A stretch of 64,000 bases of DNA from Bacillota bacterium (GTDB lineage Bacteria; Bacillota; Dehalobacteriia; UBA4068; UBA4997): contig JAETNY010000003.1 in assembly GCA_021771915.1 (NCBI GenBank), positions 153,461 through 217,460 of the forward strand, read 5' to 3'. The notes under the pieces are model-generated. The model had not been told where the DNA came from. It worked only from the letters and a program-made list of their open reading frames with translations, and made no database searches. This document shows positions 10,685 to 19,729 of the stretch, one piece after another. How positions within the stretch are numbered: position 1 is the stretch's first letter; each line of letters starts with the position of its first letter. Position numbers and translations under genes: made by a program.

Positions 10685-11908
10685 ATGCCAAATATAAATT
10701 TTTCAGACAATTCTCCCGATGTTAAACGGCAATTTGCCCGGCATTTACAGACCTTTCTGGCCTATTGCTACCGCACAGACCTCTCTCCGGAGGAATTGGA
10801 ACAACCCAATTTATTCTTTAACGCCCCACAGGTAAAAAATCTGCTTAGTTTTGGTGCAGAAAATCAAGATTTTTTGCCGCCACTGGTGGCCGCGCTGGCT
10901 GAAATCAAAGAAATGCCAGCTTATCGCGCCTCTCTGGTCGGCTATTTAATTGGCTTGTACGCGGAAAACGGCCTCAGCAATCCCAAAACGGATATGGCGC
11001 TGGCCGAATTTTATCTGCAAAACACGGAACAGGTCAGCGAGTATCTTTGGCAGGCCTGCCGCTATTTGGGTGTGGAGCCGGCCAATCTGGCTGCCAGCGC
11101 TGGCGTTGACGAGCAAACAGAGGAGCGCCGCCAGGCCTTAATTGAGCGTCTGCGCAACCTGACGTCGGAATTGTCAGAAATTCCCCAGATGCCAGAGCAG
11201 GCCATTCAGGCCTGGCATGGACTCTCTCCCCTTTCTTTCGGCATGATGTCGCGGCTGGCCGCCAGCCAGGATTTGCGCGATTTTTTCCGCCAGCATAACG
11301 ACGGCGAATGGCTGCACGGCCTGTGCAGCCTGCTCTCTGAATGGCATGAAGCCGTTGGCTTTATCCCCTACATGCTGGATTTACAGGAAGAGGACACCGC
11401 GCTGGTGCTGTCCCCGTCCACCCGACAGGGCGTAGAGGTGCAGTTACGCCAGCTTGACAGCAACAATCTGTTTTTCACCCTGCTGCAATTCGCTCTCTAT
11501 CACCAAAACCTGTTAGAGGCGCTTGGTGCGGCAGAATTTAATTATCAGCCGCTTATTGAAAAGCTGGCGCTACATGAACCGATACCGCCGGAGGAATACC
11601 CCGAGCATATCTATGAACAGGGCTGTTTGGGTTATTATAACTGGCAGGCGCTGCGGCCGGACAGCAGTTTTGATGAGATGCAGGCCGTTTGGGGCGAGGG
11701 CGTTTTTCAGGAAATTCCCCAATTAAACGGCCGGACACTGCTGCTGGTAGGGCGGCCGCAAATTCAACGCAGCTGGGGCGGCGCTTTTGTGACCGGCACC
11801 CACATCAATTTACAACCGCAGGTGCAGATTTTGCGCCTGCTGCCAGAAGCTGAAGTGCAGCAATGGCTGGACGCAATCGCGGCCGAAAATAATAACAATA
11901 ATGAATGA
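10685..11908 (+). CDS. Uncharacterised 407-aa protein upstream of cobalamin genes
   Basis: I do not recognise a family. The protein is soluble by appearance, acidic, and rich in Leu, Gln and Glu. It has no signal peptide or membrane segment. Residues about 1-150 look mostly helical; 260-390 mixes strands and helices, with a Gln/Asn-rich tail ending in five Asn. An AAGGAG site precedes the ATG. The cobD-type gene starts 35 nt after the stop codon on the same strand, which suggests a shared transcript with the cobalamin genes. That may hint at a role there or may be chance. Confidence 0.75.
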   Translation: MPNINFSDNSPDVKRQFARHLQTFLAYCYRTDLSPEELEQPNLFFNAPQVKNLLSFGAENQDFLPPLVAALAEIKEMPAYRASLVGYLIGLYAENGLSNPKTDMALAEFYLQNTEQVSEYLWQACRYLGVEPANLAASAGVDEQTEERRQALIERLRNLTSELSEIPQMPEQAIQAWHGLSPLSFGMMSRLAASQDLRDFFRQHNDGEWLHGLCSLLSEWHEAVGFIPYMLDLQEEDTALVLSPSTRQGVEVQLRQLDSNNLFFTLLQFALYHQNLLEALGAAEFNYQPLIEKLALHEPIPPEEYPEHIYEQGCLGYYNWQALRPDSSFDEMQAVWGEGVFQEIPQLNGRTLLLVGRPQIQRSWGGAFVTGTHINLQPQVQILRLLPEAEVQQWLDAIAAENNNNNE

Positions 11909-11943
11909 AAAAAAGTTAACAGAAACGGAGAAAATTTTTCAAT

Positions 11944-13050
11944 ATGCATATTCATGGCGGTGACATTTACACTTATCAGGGAATGTTGGATTTTTCGGCC
12001 AACATCAATCCGCTGGGCATACCGGCCAGCGTAGTACAGGCGGCGGCCAGGGGCGCGGAGCAGGCGGCCAGCTATCCGGATACCCAATGCCGGGATTTGC
12101 GGCAGGCGCTGGCCGTACAGGAAAGTATCGGTTTGGCGCAGCCTGTTCAACCAGAGGAGATAATCTGTGGCAATGGCGCGGCCGACCTCATCTTTGCCCT
12201 GACGCTGGCGCAAAAACCCAGACAGGCGCTGCTGCTGGCGCCCGGCTTTCATGAGTATGAGCAGGCATTGCGCGCCATAGGCTGCCATATTCAATATCAT
12301 TATCTGACCGCCCAAAACGGCTTTCAACTGGACGTGCAGCGTCTGACCGCCGAAATAACGCCGGAAACTGAGCTGCTTTTCCTGTGTAATCCTAACAACC
12401 CCACCGGTCTGGCCATATCGCGCCAGGAATTGCTGCCGCTGCTGAAACGCTGCCAGCAATGTCAAACGCTGCTGGTGCTGGACGAATGTTTTAATGAGTT
12501 TCTGGACGACCCGGCTGCCTATACCTTAAAACCACTTCTGGCGACCAATCCCAACCTGTTCATTTTAAAAGCTTTCACCAAGCTTTATGCCATGCCCGGT
12601 CTGCGTCTGGGCTATGGCCTTTGCGCCAACAGCGCCCTGCTGAACCGTCTGGCCGAAGTTTCTCAGCCCTGGCGTGTTTCAACTCCGGCGCAGCTGGCCG
12701 GTCTGGCCGCCCTGCAAGAACAGGCTTATGTGCAGCAGGCGCAGGAGTTGATACGCCATGAGCGGCAGTTTTTGCAACAGCAATTAAGCGCACTGGGCAT
12801 GCAGGTTTACAATTCCATGGCCAATTATATTTTCTTCCAAACGCCAGCCGACTGGCCGGCCACATTTAATCTGGCCGCTGCCTGCCGCGAACGGCAGATT
12901 TTAATTCGGGATTGCAGCAATTATGTCGGTTTAACGCCGGGCTTTTACCGAATAGCCGTGCGCACCCGGCCGGAAAATGAACAGCTTTTGCAGGCCATGC
13001 GCCAGATTGTTTTAACACAGGAACAACAGGGGGACAAATGTAATGAATAA
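11944..13050 (+). CDS. cobD: L-threonine-O-3-phosphate decarboxylase (CobD type)
   Basis: A 368-aa fold-type I PLP enzyme related to histidinol-phosphate aminotransferase. The N-terminus HIHGGDIYTYQGMLDFSANI and the PLP-lysine segment LKAFTKLYAMPGLRLGYG match the CobD/CobC branch. It makes (R)-1-amino-2-propanol phosphate, which links the corrin ring to the lower ligand in cobalamin. NPNNPTG and VLDECFNEF are further family motifs. The 3' end overlaps cobO by 8 nt. Histidinol-phosphate aminotransferase is the main alternative, but the neighbour argues for cobalamin. Confidence 0.9.
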   Translation: MHIHGGDIYTYQGMLDFSANINPLGIPASVVQAAARGAEQAASYPDTQCRDLRQALAVQESIGLAQPVQPEEIICGNGAADLIFALTLAQKPRQALLLAPGFHEYEQALRAIGCHIQYHYLTAQNGFQLDVQRLTAEITPETELLFLCNPNNPTGLAISRQELLPLLKRCQQCQTLLVLDECFNEFLDDPAAYTLKPLLATNPNLFILKAFTKLYAMPGLRLGYGLCANSALLNRLAEVSQPWRVSTPAQLAGLAALQEQAYVQQAQELIRHERQFLQQQLSALGMQVYNSMANYIFFQTPADWPATFNLAAACRERQILIRDCSNYVGLTPGFYRIAVRTRPENEQLLQAMRQIVLTQEQQGDKCNE

Positions 13051-13588
13051 TGCACAGAGCACTGGACTTATCCACATCTATACCGGCGAGGGCAAGGGCA
13101 AAACCACCGCTGCCATCGGCCTGACCGTGCGTTGTGCCGGCAGCGGTGGTCGTGTGGTATTCTGCCAGTTTTTGAAAGACAACCGCTCCAGCGAACTGAA
13201 CATTCTGCGCCGGCTGCCGCAGGTTGAACTGGTGCTGGCGCCCACCTGTTATGGCTTTTACAAATATTTAAATGAGGAACAGCGCGCAGAGGCCCGGCAG
13301 ACATACAGCCAGTTGCTGCGCCGGGCAATCAGCGCCGCCACGCAGCCAGACCTGCCAACGCGTCTGCTGATACTTGATGAGGCCATTGCCGCCTATAATC
13401 ACCGCCTGCTAGAGCCGGAGGTTTTGCTGGATTTTCTGCGTAATAAACCAAATGGGCTGGAGGTGGTTTTAACCGGCCGGGAACCGGCGCCGGAACTTAT
13501 GGAACTGGCCGATTACCTCTCCGATATTCATAAAATCAAACACCCCTTTGACCAGGGCATTCCAGCACGGTCGGGCATTGAAAAATAA
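13043..13588 (+). CDS. cobO: Cob(I)yrinic acid a,c-diamide adenosyltransferase (CobA/CobO/BtuR)
   Basis: A 181-aa ATP:corrinoid adenosyltransferase. The P-loop IYTGEGKGKTTAAIG and the VVFCQFLK segment identify the CobA/BtuR family, which puts the 5'-deoxyadenosyl group on reduced corrinoid. The C-terminal LTGREPAPELMELADYLSDI is also typical. The reading frame begins inside the end of cobD with AGGGGGA upstream, so translation is coupled. Confidence 0.95.
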   Translation: MNNAQSTGLIHIYTGEGKGKTTAAIGLTVRCAGSGGRVVFCQFLKDNRSSELNILRRLPQVELVLAPTCYGFYKYLNEEQRAEARQTYSQLLRRAISAATQPDLPTRLLILDEAIAAYNHRLLEPEVLLDFLRNKPNGLEVVLTGREPAPELMELADYLSDIHKIKHPFDQGIPARSGIEK

Positions 13589-13594
13589 GTAAAC

Positions 13595-13627
13595 AAATGG
13601 AACAGGTCCGCGTCCTGTTCCATTTTT
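13595..13627 (+). terminator. Terminator between cobO and cbiK
   Basis: AAATGGAACAGG pairs with CCTGTTCCATTT around a short loop, then a T-rich stretch. It lies between two convergent genes and could work in both directions. Confidence 0.8.
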
Positions 13628-13634
13628 CTTTATC

Positions 13635-14453
13635 TTATTTAATTGTCTGGGCGGCCAGCGCATGCTGACAAAGCAAATCCGCCACACCCTCAAACTCGCC
13701 CAGACCACACTGCAAACAATCCACCTTATAACCGGCCTCTTCCATACGGTTCTTCCAAGAGTCGGCCTCGTCCCCGGCCATATCGTTAATTACATGATTA
13801 CCGGCCACAATCATAAACGGCGCCAGACGTACGCTTAAATAAGGCGTTTTTTTCAGCAGCCCAAGAACATTATCCAAATTTGGGTAACTCTCTACTGTGC
13901 CGACAAAAATGTTGCTATGGCCAACCTCCTTAAACATATAGTCCAACGCGGCATAAACCGGGTTGATGCAATGCGTTGTGCCGTGTCCCATTAAAATCAG
14001 CGCTGTATCCGGCTCATTATCCAACTCTCGCGCCACAATATCAATCATTTTAAACATATCTTCGGTGGAAGACAAAAGCGGCTGCCCCACGGCCAAATGT
14101 GCAAAGTTTTCCGCCTGCGCCTGAATATCGGCCAGCATTAAATCGTTTTCCACCCCGGGCAGAATATGCGTTGGCTGCACCAGCAAATCATCAACACCAT
14201 CTGCCTGCATTTGCTGCAAAGCCTCTGTTACGGTGGCAATTTGCATACCGTCCCGACTGCGCACCTTATTAATAATCATCTTACTCGTCCAGGCCCGATA
14301 CAGACGGCGCTCCGGAAATGCCGCTGCCACAGCAGCCTCCAGCTTATCAATCGTCTTAGCTCTGGTTTCTGCAAAACTGGTGCCAAAGCTTACCACAAGT
14401 ACAGCTTTTTTGCTATTTTCCGCATTAATTTTGGCGTCATGCTTAACGTCCAT
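13635..14453 (-). CDS. cbiK: Sirohydrochlorin cobaltochelatase CbiK
   Basis: A 272-aa class II chelatase that inserts cobalt into sirohydrochlorin (precorrin-2 route) at the start of anaerobic cobalamin synthesis. Visible: VVSFGTSFAETR at the N-terminus, LVQPTHILPG and LILMGHGTTH with the metal-binding histidines. The ATG at 14453 has GGGAGG 8 nt upstream; an ATG seven codons earlier lies in front of that site and is rejected. It faces cobO, so the region gathers three cobalamin genes on two strands. Confidence 0.93.
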   Translation of the reverse strand: MDVKHDAKINAENSKKAVLVVSFGTSFAETRAKTIDKLEAAVAAAFPERRLYRAWTSKMIINKVRSRDGMQIATVTEALQQMQADGVDDLLVQPTHILPGVENDLMLADIQAQAENFAHLAVGQPLLSSTEDMFKMIDIVARELDNEPDTALILMGHGTTHCINPVYAALDYMFKEVGHSNIFVGTVESYPNLDNVLGLLKKTPYLSVRLAPFMIVAGNHVINDMAGDEADSWKNRMEEAGYKVDCLQCGLGEFEGVADLLCQHALAAQTIK

Positions 14454-14590
14454 TAAAGATTCCTCCCAATTCAAAATTAGTAGCGATATTTATTCTGCCC
14501 AAATCTGGCAAATTCCTGCTAAAATCAGGCTAAAATTTTAATAAAGCAGCTGCAGTTCAAACCGTCATGAACCGGGTGGGTTCATATGAT

Positions 14591-14621
14591 AAAAGCCCCC
14601 GGAACAGTGCGCTCCGGGGGC
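14591..14621 (-). terminator. Terminator of rpsU operon
   Basis: GCCCCCGGA pairs with TCCGGGGGC (9 G/C-rich base pairs) and is followed on the minus strand by TTTT. It sits about 70 nt downstream of rpsU. Confidence 0.85.
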
Positions 14622-14689
14622 CGAAAATCCCTAAAAATAATGTCAAGATGCTAAAAAACCAAAATACCAAAATATTGGATTATTTCCAA

Positions 14690-14866
14690 TTACTTCCATT
14701 TACGTTTTCTGGCGGCTTCAGACTTTTTCTTTCTTCTGACGCTGGGCTTTTCATAGTGTTCATGCTTACGGATTTCGCTCATAACGCCAGAACGCTGACA
14801 GGTCCGTTTAAACCTACGCAAAGCACTGTCAAGGGATTCATTCTTGCCAACTTTGACCTCGCTCAC
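14690..14866 (-). CDS. rpsU: 30S ribosomal protein S21
   Basis: A 58-aa basic protein. [29 protein letters not shown] and the Arg/Lys tail are diagnostic of S21. The start is GTG at 14866, because AGGGGAGGGG lies just upstream and the resulting N-terminus ([10 protein letters not shown]) matches the family; an upstream ATG at 14890 would lie before the ribosome site. It closes the rsmE-mtaB-HIT-rpsU cluster, a common order in Bacillota. Confidence 0.96.
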   Translation of the reverse strand: MSEVKVGKNESLDSALRRFKRTCQRSGVMSEIRKHEHYEKPSVRRKKKSEAARKRKWK

Positions 14867-15080
14867 TGTTTCCCCTCCCCTCGCAATCAACAGACAATGC
14901 AGTTGAAGACTTGCAGGATAACATCCTCGAAATTATGTCAACCGCTAAAGCGGTATTCATGCAATTAAAAACTTACCTAAAATATTATATAATTTTTTGC
15001 CGGGATAGTCAACAGTTTATTGAGCAAAATTTTCTATAAAACGAATTTTTCTGAAAATTTTTATAATTTGCCCCAAATGC

Positions 15081-15422
15081 CTATACAATATCGCCAAGCT
15101 GCTCACCGCCCAGCAAATGATAATGCAGATGCGCAACTTCCTGCCCGGAATTGGGGCCGCTGTTGGTCACCACGCGAAACCCACCGGCCGCAATCCCCAA
15201 ATCCTCCGCCAGCTTTCTGGCCAAAAGCTGCATCTTACCCAAAAGCGCCGCATCTTCCGGCGCGGCCTCAGCAATACTGGCCAAATGCTTTTTGGGAATA
15301 ATCAAAACATGCACTGGCGCCTTTGGCGCAATATCCTTAAATGCCAGCACCTCATCATCTTCATAAACCTTGGCCGCCGGAATTTCCCCAGCCGCAATTT
15401 TACAAAACAAACAATCTGTCAT
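15081..15422 (-). CDS. HIT family protein (HINT-like nucleotide hydrolase)
   Basis: A 113-aa histidine-triad protein. CLFCKI near the N-terminus gives the zinc-type cysteines and the triad is HLHYHLLGG near the C-terminus. HINT members hydrolyse purine nucleoside phosphoramidates such as acyl-adenylates. The ATG at 15422 follows GGAGGT by 8 nt; an upstream in-frame ATG at 15473 would overlap mtaB and is rejected. It lies 22 nt after mtaB and is probably in the same operon. Confidence 0.94.
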   Translation of the reverse strand: MTDCLFCKIAAGEIPAAKVYEDDEVLAFKDIAPKAPVHVLIIPKKHLASIAEAAPEDAALLGKMQLLARKLAEDLGIAAGGFRVVTNSGPNSGQEVAHLHYHLLGGEQLGDIV

Positions 15423-15444
15423 CTCGCCATACCTCCTATTTATT

Positions 15445-16785
15445 TTATTCAGGCCTTTCCGCCCATATCTCATCAGCCTGCGCCGCCATTAAACGCACCG
15501 CCTTAACCTGCACAAAATGCCCGGCTCGCTCCGCGCCCAACCCCGGCACAAAAACTGGCAGATAATCCGCCGTATAACCCTGCATGCCGCAAACTCCCTC
15601 GCGCTCAACCGGCTGCTCCAGCAGCACGCGCAATTCCCTGCCCAAACGCGCCGCCCGAAAACGCCGCCTGCTCTCCGCCACCACTGCCGCCAGCTGTGCC
15701 GCGCGCCGGCTCTTTTCCGCACTGGCAATCTGACCGGCAAAATCTGCCGCCGGCGTACCCGGCCGCCTGGAATAGGGGAAAATATGCGCATCGGCAAAAG
15801 CCAGCTGCTCCACCTGACGCAGCCCTTCGGCAAAAGCCTGCTCGTTCTCACCGGGAAAACCGGCAATAATATCCGTAGTTATGGCCGCCGCCGGCAGAAC
15901 GGCACGCAAATCCGCCACCAGCTGACAATAATAGGCCATATCATAATCACGCCGCATTGCTTGCAGCACTGAATTGGCCGCCGCCTGCAAAGGAATATGA
16001 AAATGCGGACAAATAACCGGGCTATCCGCAACCAGACGCAACAACTGAGGCGAAAACTCGCGCGGCTCCACCGAGCCCAAACGCAGCCGCGCCAAACCCG
16101 GCACCACCGCCGCAGCCGCCACCAAATCCGCAAAGGATTGCCCCTCTGCCTGCCAGGCGCCAACATGAATACCGGTTAAAACAATCTCCTGATAACCAGC
16201 CGCCACCAGCGCCCTCATCTCCGCCAACACCGCCGGAAGCGGACGACTGCGCACCGGGCCGCGTGCATAAGGCACAATACAGTAGCTGCAAAACTGATTA
16301 CAGCCGTCCTCAATTTTAACAAACGCCCTGGTGCGGCTGGTCAGGCTGTTGGCATTACCCAACTCCTGATAAACACAAGCCGTTTCCGCTGGTGATACCT
16401 CCACTTGTGGGGAACCGGCCGAATGCGCGTTTGCCTTGGCTCGCGCCCCGGCCGCCGCCAACGCAAACAGACGATGTTTTTCATTAGCGCCCAGCAGTAA
16501 ATCCAGCCCGATAATTCCGGCCGCTTCCTCCGGCTTTATCTGCACATAACAGCCGGTTCCAACCACAAAAGCTGCCGGATTGGCCGCCACCGCCCGGCGC
16601 AGCATGTTACGGCTTTTCTTCTCTGCAATCTGCGTCACGGTGCAAGTGTTAATTATGCAAACATCAGCCGCCTCGCCAAAAGTCAACTGCCGCCAGCCAT
16701 GTTCCATAAAAACATTAGCCAGCGCCGCGCTTTCCTCCTGATTTACTTTGCAGCCCAGGGTATATATCGCAAAGGTTTTATCCAT
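15445..16785 (-). CDS. mtaB: tRNA (t6A37-C2) methylthiotransferase MtaB
   Basis: A 446-aa radical-SAM methylthiotransferase that converts t6A to ms2t6A at position 37 of ANN-decoding tRNAs. The N-terminal UPF0004 domain begins YTLGCKVNQEES (Cys12) with further cysteines in INTCTV and GTGCYV. The radical-SAM motif is CNQFCSYC (Cx3Cx2C) in IEDGCNQFCSYCIVPYARG. A TRAM-like C-terminus is present. TLGCKVNQ separates it from MiaB and RimO. The start follows AAGGGAG. It lies 3 nt downstream of rsmE. Confidence 0.94.
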   Translation of the reverse strand: MDKTFAIYTLGCKVNQEESAALANVFMEHGWRQLTFGEAADVCIINTCTVTQIAEKKSRNMLRRAVAANPAAFVVGTGCYVQIKPEEAAGIIGLDLLLGANEKHRLFALAAAGARAKANAHSAGSPQVEVSPAETACVYQELGNANSLTSRTRAFVKIEDGCNQFCSYCIVPYARGPVRSRPLPAVLAEMRALVAAGYQEIVLTGIHVGAWQAEGQSFADLVAAAAVVPGLARLRLGSVEPREFSPQLLRLVADSPVICPHFHIPLQAAANSVLQAMRRDYDMAYYCQLVADLRAVLPAAAITTDIIAGFPGENEQAFAEGLRQVEQLAFADAHIFPYSRRPGTPAADFAGQIASAEKSRRAAQLAAVVAESRRRFRAARLGRELRVLLEQPVEREGVCGMQGYTADYLPVFVPGLGAERAGHFVQVKAVRLMAAQADEIWAERPE

Positions 16786-16788
16786 GTG

Positions 16789-17544
16789 TTACTCCCTTAT
16801 TTCTCCGTTTAAATCGCCCCAAACATACATGATAACAGACATAACCGCAATAGCGGCGGTTTCCGTGCGCAATATACGGCGGCCCAGTGTAACCAGACTG
16901 GCTCCCCGGGCGCCGGCCAGTTCCGCCTCCTGTTTGGTCAAACCACCCTCCGGCCCGATAATTAAGGCCGCTGTTCGGGGAACGTCCACCGTCAGAACAT
17001 GACGCAAAGAACAACCAACAGTCTGTCCGTCCGCTTCTTCCCAGGGCATGATAATGCGGCAATCCGTCGGCAATTCAGCCAAAGCCCGTTCCAGAGTTTG
17101 CACCGGCGCCACTTCCACCAACCGGGTGCGCCCACACTGTTTGGCCGCCGCATCAGCAATCTTCTGCCAGCGCTCCACCTTGGCCTGCGCCTTAGCGCCG
17201 GCCAAACGAACCACACTGCGCGCGCAGGCCACTGGCACAATACGCGACGCACCCAACTCCACTGCTTTCTGCAATACTATTTCCATGCGCTCGCCCTTAG
17301 CCAGACCCTGCAACAAAATCAAATCCAACGGCGCTTCACTATAAGCAGCCAACTCCGCCAACAAGCGCACGCTCACCAAATCATCAACGCTTAAAATTTC
17401 AGCGCTAAAAACCCGGTTGGCGCTAACCAGTTCAATCTGCGCCCCTGGTTTGCATCGCAGCACCCGGCTCAAATGATGGCTGTCGGTGGCGTTCAAAGTC
17501 ACAACGTCGCCAACCTGCGCAGCGTTTTCTAAAAAAAATCGCAT
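16789..17544 (-). CDS. rsmE: 16S rRNA (uracil1498-N3)-methyltransferase RsmE
   Basis: A 251-aa SPOUT methyltransferase. The N-terminal PUA-like domain starts MRFFLENAAQ and the C-terminal knot shows LIIGPEGGLTKQEAELA and LGRRILRTETA, the SAM-binding signatures of RsmE. It methylates U1498 of 16S rRNA. Two ATGs lie two codons apart; the second (17544) has the better distance from AAAGGGG. It heads an operon with mtaB, HIT and rpsU. Confidence 0.95.
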   Translation of the reverse strand: MRFFLENAAQVGDVVTLNATDSHHLSRVLRCKPGAQIELVSANRVFSAEILSVDDLVSVRLLAELAAYSEAPLDLILLQGLAKGERMEIVLQKAVELGASRIVPVACARSVVRLAGAKAQAKVERWQKIADAAAKQCGRTRLVEVAPVQTLERALAELPTDCRIIMPWEEADGQTVGCSLRHVLTVDVPRTAALIIGPEGGLTKQEAELAGARGASLVTLGRRILRTETAAIAVMSVIMYVWGDLNGEIRE

Positions 17545-17556
17545 TATCATACCCCT

Positions 17557-17697
17557 TTATCCCAACCAACACCTGCGGCATGGCTTAATTAAATGTTTAC
17601 TGACGCAACAAGAGCTACCCTTGCGGATAGCTCTTGTTGCTGTGATAGTGTATAGTTGTGTGAGCTTTTCGAATTTAATATCCTCAGGGAACCACAT
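17557..17697 (-). CDS. Possible 46-codon leader ORF upstream of rsmE
   Basis: An ATG-started frame in the rsmE leader whose stop codon (17559-17557) touches the AAAGGGG ribosome site of rsmE, in the same frame as rsmE. The peptide begins MWFPEDIKFEKL, is basic and Cys-containing towards the end (CCVSKHLIKPCRRC). No good ribosome site is seen before it, and it spans the hairpin at 17605-17640. It may be a leader peptide or chance. Confidence 0.25.
   Translation of the reverse strand: MWFPEDIKFEKLTQLYTITATRAIRKGSSCCVSKHLIKPCRRCWLG
17605..17640 (-). other. Long hairpin in the rsmE operon leader
   Basis: GCAACAAGAGCTA and TAGCTCTTGTTGC form a perfect 13-bp stem with a 10-nt loop. Neither strand has a T run after it, so it is not a simple terminator. 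It lies in the roughly 200-nt leader between the promoter at 17748-17776 and rsmE. Confidence 0.65.
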
Positions 17698-17747
17698 AAT
17701 AGCATTTTTTTAACCCAAGGACGAGTTAAGACGAACATTACTATACT

Positions 17748-17776
17748 ATTATAGCCTAACCTTTCCAATTAGGCAA
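17748..17776 (-). promoter_or_regulatory. SigA-type promoter for the rsmE operon
   Basis: On the minus strand TTGCCT (17776-17771) and TATAAT (17753-17748) are 17 nt apart. The start site would be near 17741, giving rsmE a leader of about 200 nt. Confidence 0.65.
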
Positions 17777-17884
17777 GTGTTTTTTAGGAAAAAATGAACC
17801 GATTTTTCACAAAGCGTGAATTTGGAGGTTTTTACTATCTATGGCCAGATTTTTTAAGTTTCAACTATTGTGATGGGCTATTTT

Positions 17885-18625
17885 TTAAACTTGCTCAATT
17901 TTGTCTTCTGTTATTTCCGTCACAATCGGTTCTTCAGCCGGCAACGCTTCGGCTGCCTGATTTTGGGCTTTTTGTTTTTTCTGCCCTTTATAGCTTATGT
18001 GCTGATAAGCCGGCTTGTTACTCTTTTTCGGCGTTTCTGGGTTATTATTTTGCTTATTTTTGCCCTTAGCCTTGTTTTTATTAGAAGCCGTTTTAATCTT
18101 ATCTTTTGGCTGGTTCTTGAGATACTTAAAGTTACGCACAACCAAAATTAAGCCCTGCGCCATCAGATAAAGCGAAAGAATAATTGTAGATTTCTCCCAC
18201 CAACCCTGCAAAAAATTCAGATAGCCAAACAGACCAGTCAGCCAGACGATAGTACCAACCGCCATCGTTGCCAGACCAATTTTAATCCGCTTCAGCGCCT
18301 GTTCCCTTGGTTTCCAGTAACTCTCACCGGTAGTAATACGCAAATATGAGGCCTTGATAAAAAAGCCCAGGATAAACCACATACAAACCAGCAGCAGCAG
18401 CAAGCAGACTTTCCAAAGGCTATGATTAGCAACATCGTCCGGCGACATGCTGGGATACAATCCAGGCACCAGCAACGTCAGCGGCACAAAAATAAAATAG
18501 CCAATATAGCCAAAAGCCAGCGGCCAGCAACTTTTATCATAACGAAACATGCCAATCAGGCTTTGTATGCCCACCATGGCGCCATAAAAAAACACTGCTA
18601 AAAGACCAAAAATAATTGCTTTCAA
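17885..18625 (-). CDS. Uncharacterised multi-pass membrane protein with basic tail
   Basis: A 246-aa protein of unknown family. About five hydrophobic segments occupy residues 3-170 (for example IIFGLLAVFFYGAM, FIFVPLTLLVPG, VCLLLLLVCMWFILGFF). The last 75 residues are hydrophilic, rich in Lys, Gln and Asn, and end acidic (EEPIVTEITEDKIEQV). The start codon is TTG with GGGAGT upstream. It stands alone between the rsmE leader and the divergent degV gene. I cannot assign a function. Confidence 0.7.
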   Translation of the reverse strand: MKAIIFGLLAVFFYGAMVGIQSLIGMFRYDKSCWPLAFGYIGYFIFVPLTLLVPGLYPSMSPDDVANHSLWKVCLLLLLVCMWFILGFFIKASYLRITTGESYWKPREQALKRIKIGLATMAVGTIVWLTGLFGYLNFLQGWWEKSTIILSLYLMAQGLILVVRNFKYLKNQPKDKIKTASNKNKAKGKNKQNNNPETPKKSNKPAYQHISYKGQKKQKAQNQAAEALPAEEPIVTEITEDKIEQV

Positions 18626-18847
18626 AAAATAATCACTCCCATCGCCTTAATATATTCTCTCTGCGGCGGCTTTTTCCTCCAAAATTTCCAAAACCGCGTC
18701 GAATTTTTTTTATTTATAAGAAATTTACCTGGCATTTATAATAAAAGTGTGATATACTTAATATATCTCGTAAAAAATATTTCATAAAATAATTATAGCT
18801 TTATTATTTTAAGTCTATGTTAATAAAACGTATTGGAGGACGCAATT

Positions 18848-19699
18848 ATGCTGAAAATCGTCACAGACAGCTGTGCAGATATGGAAGAAAATTTTTCCCG
18901 GGAGCATAATATTACCATTGCTCATCTGCATTTGCAGGTAGATGGTCAGGATTTTACGCCCGGATTGGATATTGATACTGACCAGGCATTAACCAGAATT
19001 GCCGCTGCGCAGGAAATGCCAAAAACATCACAACCCACGCCACACGCCTATCAACAGGCTTTTCAGCAGAACAATCAATCTAACGACGAAGCTTTATGCC
19101 TGACGCTTTCCTCCGACCTCTCCGGCAGTTTTAATTCTGCCAATCTGGCCGCCCAGTCCAGCGATATCACCGTGCATACGCATGATACGCGCATGGGCTC
19201 CTTTGCCGAGGGTTTTCAGGTTATGCTGGCCACTCTGCTCAGTGAGCGCGGCAAAAGCGTGGCGGAAATTAAAGCAGCCTTGCAGGATTATTATCAAAAA
19301 TCCAGTATTATTGTAATTTTAGAAAAATATGATAACGCCATCAAAAGCGGCCGCGTTAACAAATATGCCGGCAAGATTATTGAAAAATTAAATATCCGCG
19401 GTATCATTGAAGTTTTAGAGGGCAAAGTGGTAATGGTGGATAAAGCGCGCGGCGCCGACAAAACTTTCCAGAAAATGCTGGAGCGTATTGCCAACAAGGC
19501 CGAGGATTTCTCCCAAATGGTAATCGGCATCGCCCATTTTCAAAATCCGGAAATGGCCGAGAAATACCGCAGCACTTTAGATGAACTGCTGCACCCGGCC
19601 AAAATCTATATGGGTCTGATTAATCCGGCCATCGGCGTTTATTGTGATAAGGGCGGTCTGGTCATCAGCGTGGCGCCCAATCCATATACTTTCGCCTGA
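18848..19699 (+). CDS. DegV family fatty-acid-binding protein
   Basis: A 283-aa DegV-family protein. The N-terminus MLKIVTDSCADM and the middle TLSSDLSGSFNSANLAA are the conserved lipid-head-group binding segments, and a RVNKYAGKI motif follows. Family members bind fatty acids and, as FakB, present them to the kinase FakA for phosphorylation. No fakA is in this window. The ATG at 18848 has GGAGGA 7 nt upstream; a TTG five codons earlier is rejected. It converges with a lipoprotein gene 30 nt downstream. Confidence 0.93.
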   Translation: MLKIVTDSCADMEENFSREHNITIAHLHLQVDGQDFTPGLDIDTDQALTRIAAAQEMPKTSQPTPHAYQQAFQQNNQSNDEALCLTLSSDLSGSFNSANLAAQSSDITVHTHDTRMGSFAEGFQVMLATLLSERGKSVAEIKAALQDYYQKSSIIVILEKYDNAIKSGRVNKYAGKIIEKLNIRGIIEVLEGKVVMVDKARGADKTFQKMLERIANKAEDFSQMVIGIAHFQNPEMAEKYRSTLDELLHPAKIYMGLINPAIGVYCDKGGLVISVAPNPYTFA

Positions 19700-19729
19700 T
19701 AATTACCTATCCAACGTCATACTGACAAA

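Noticed and set aside
11764..12465. 233-codon frame on minus strand
   Set aside because: Antisense to the 407-aa gene and cobD; hydrophobic C-terminus is a shadow effect.
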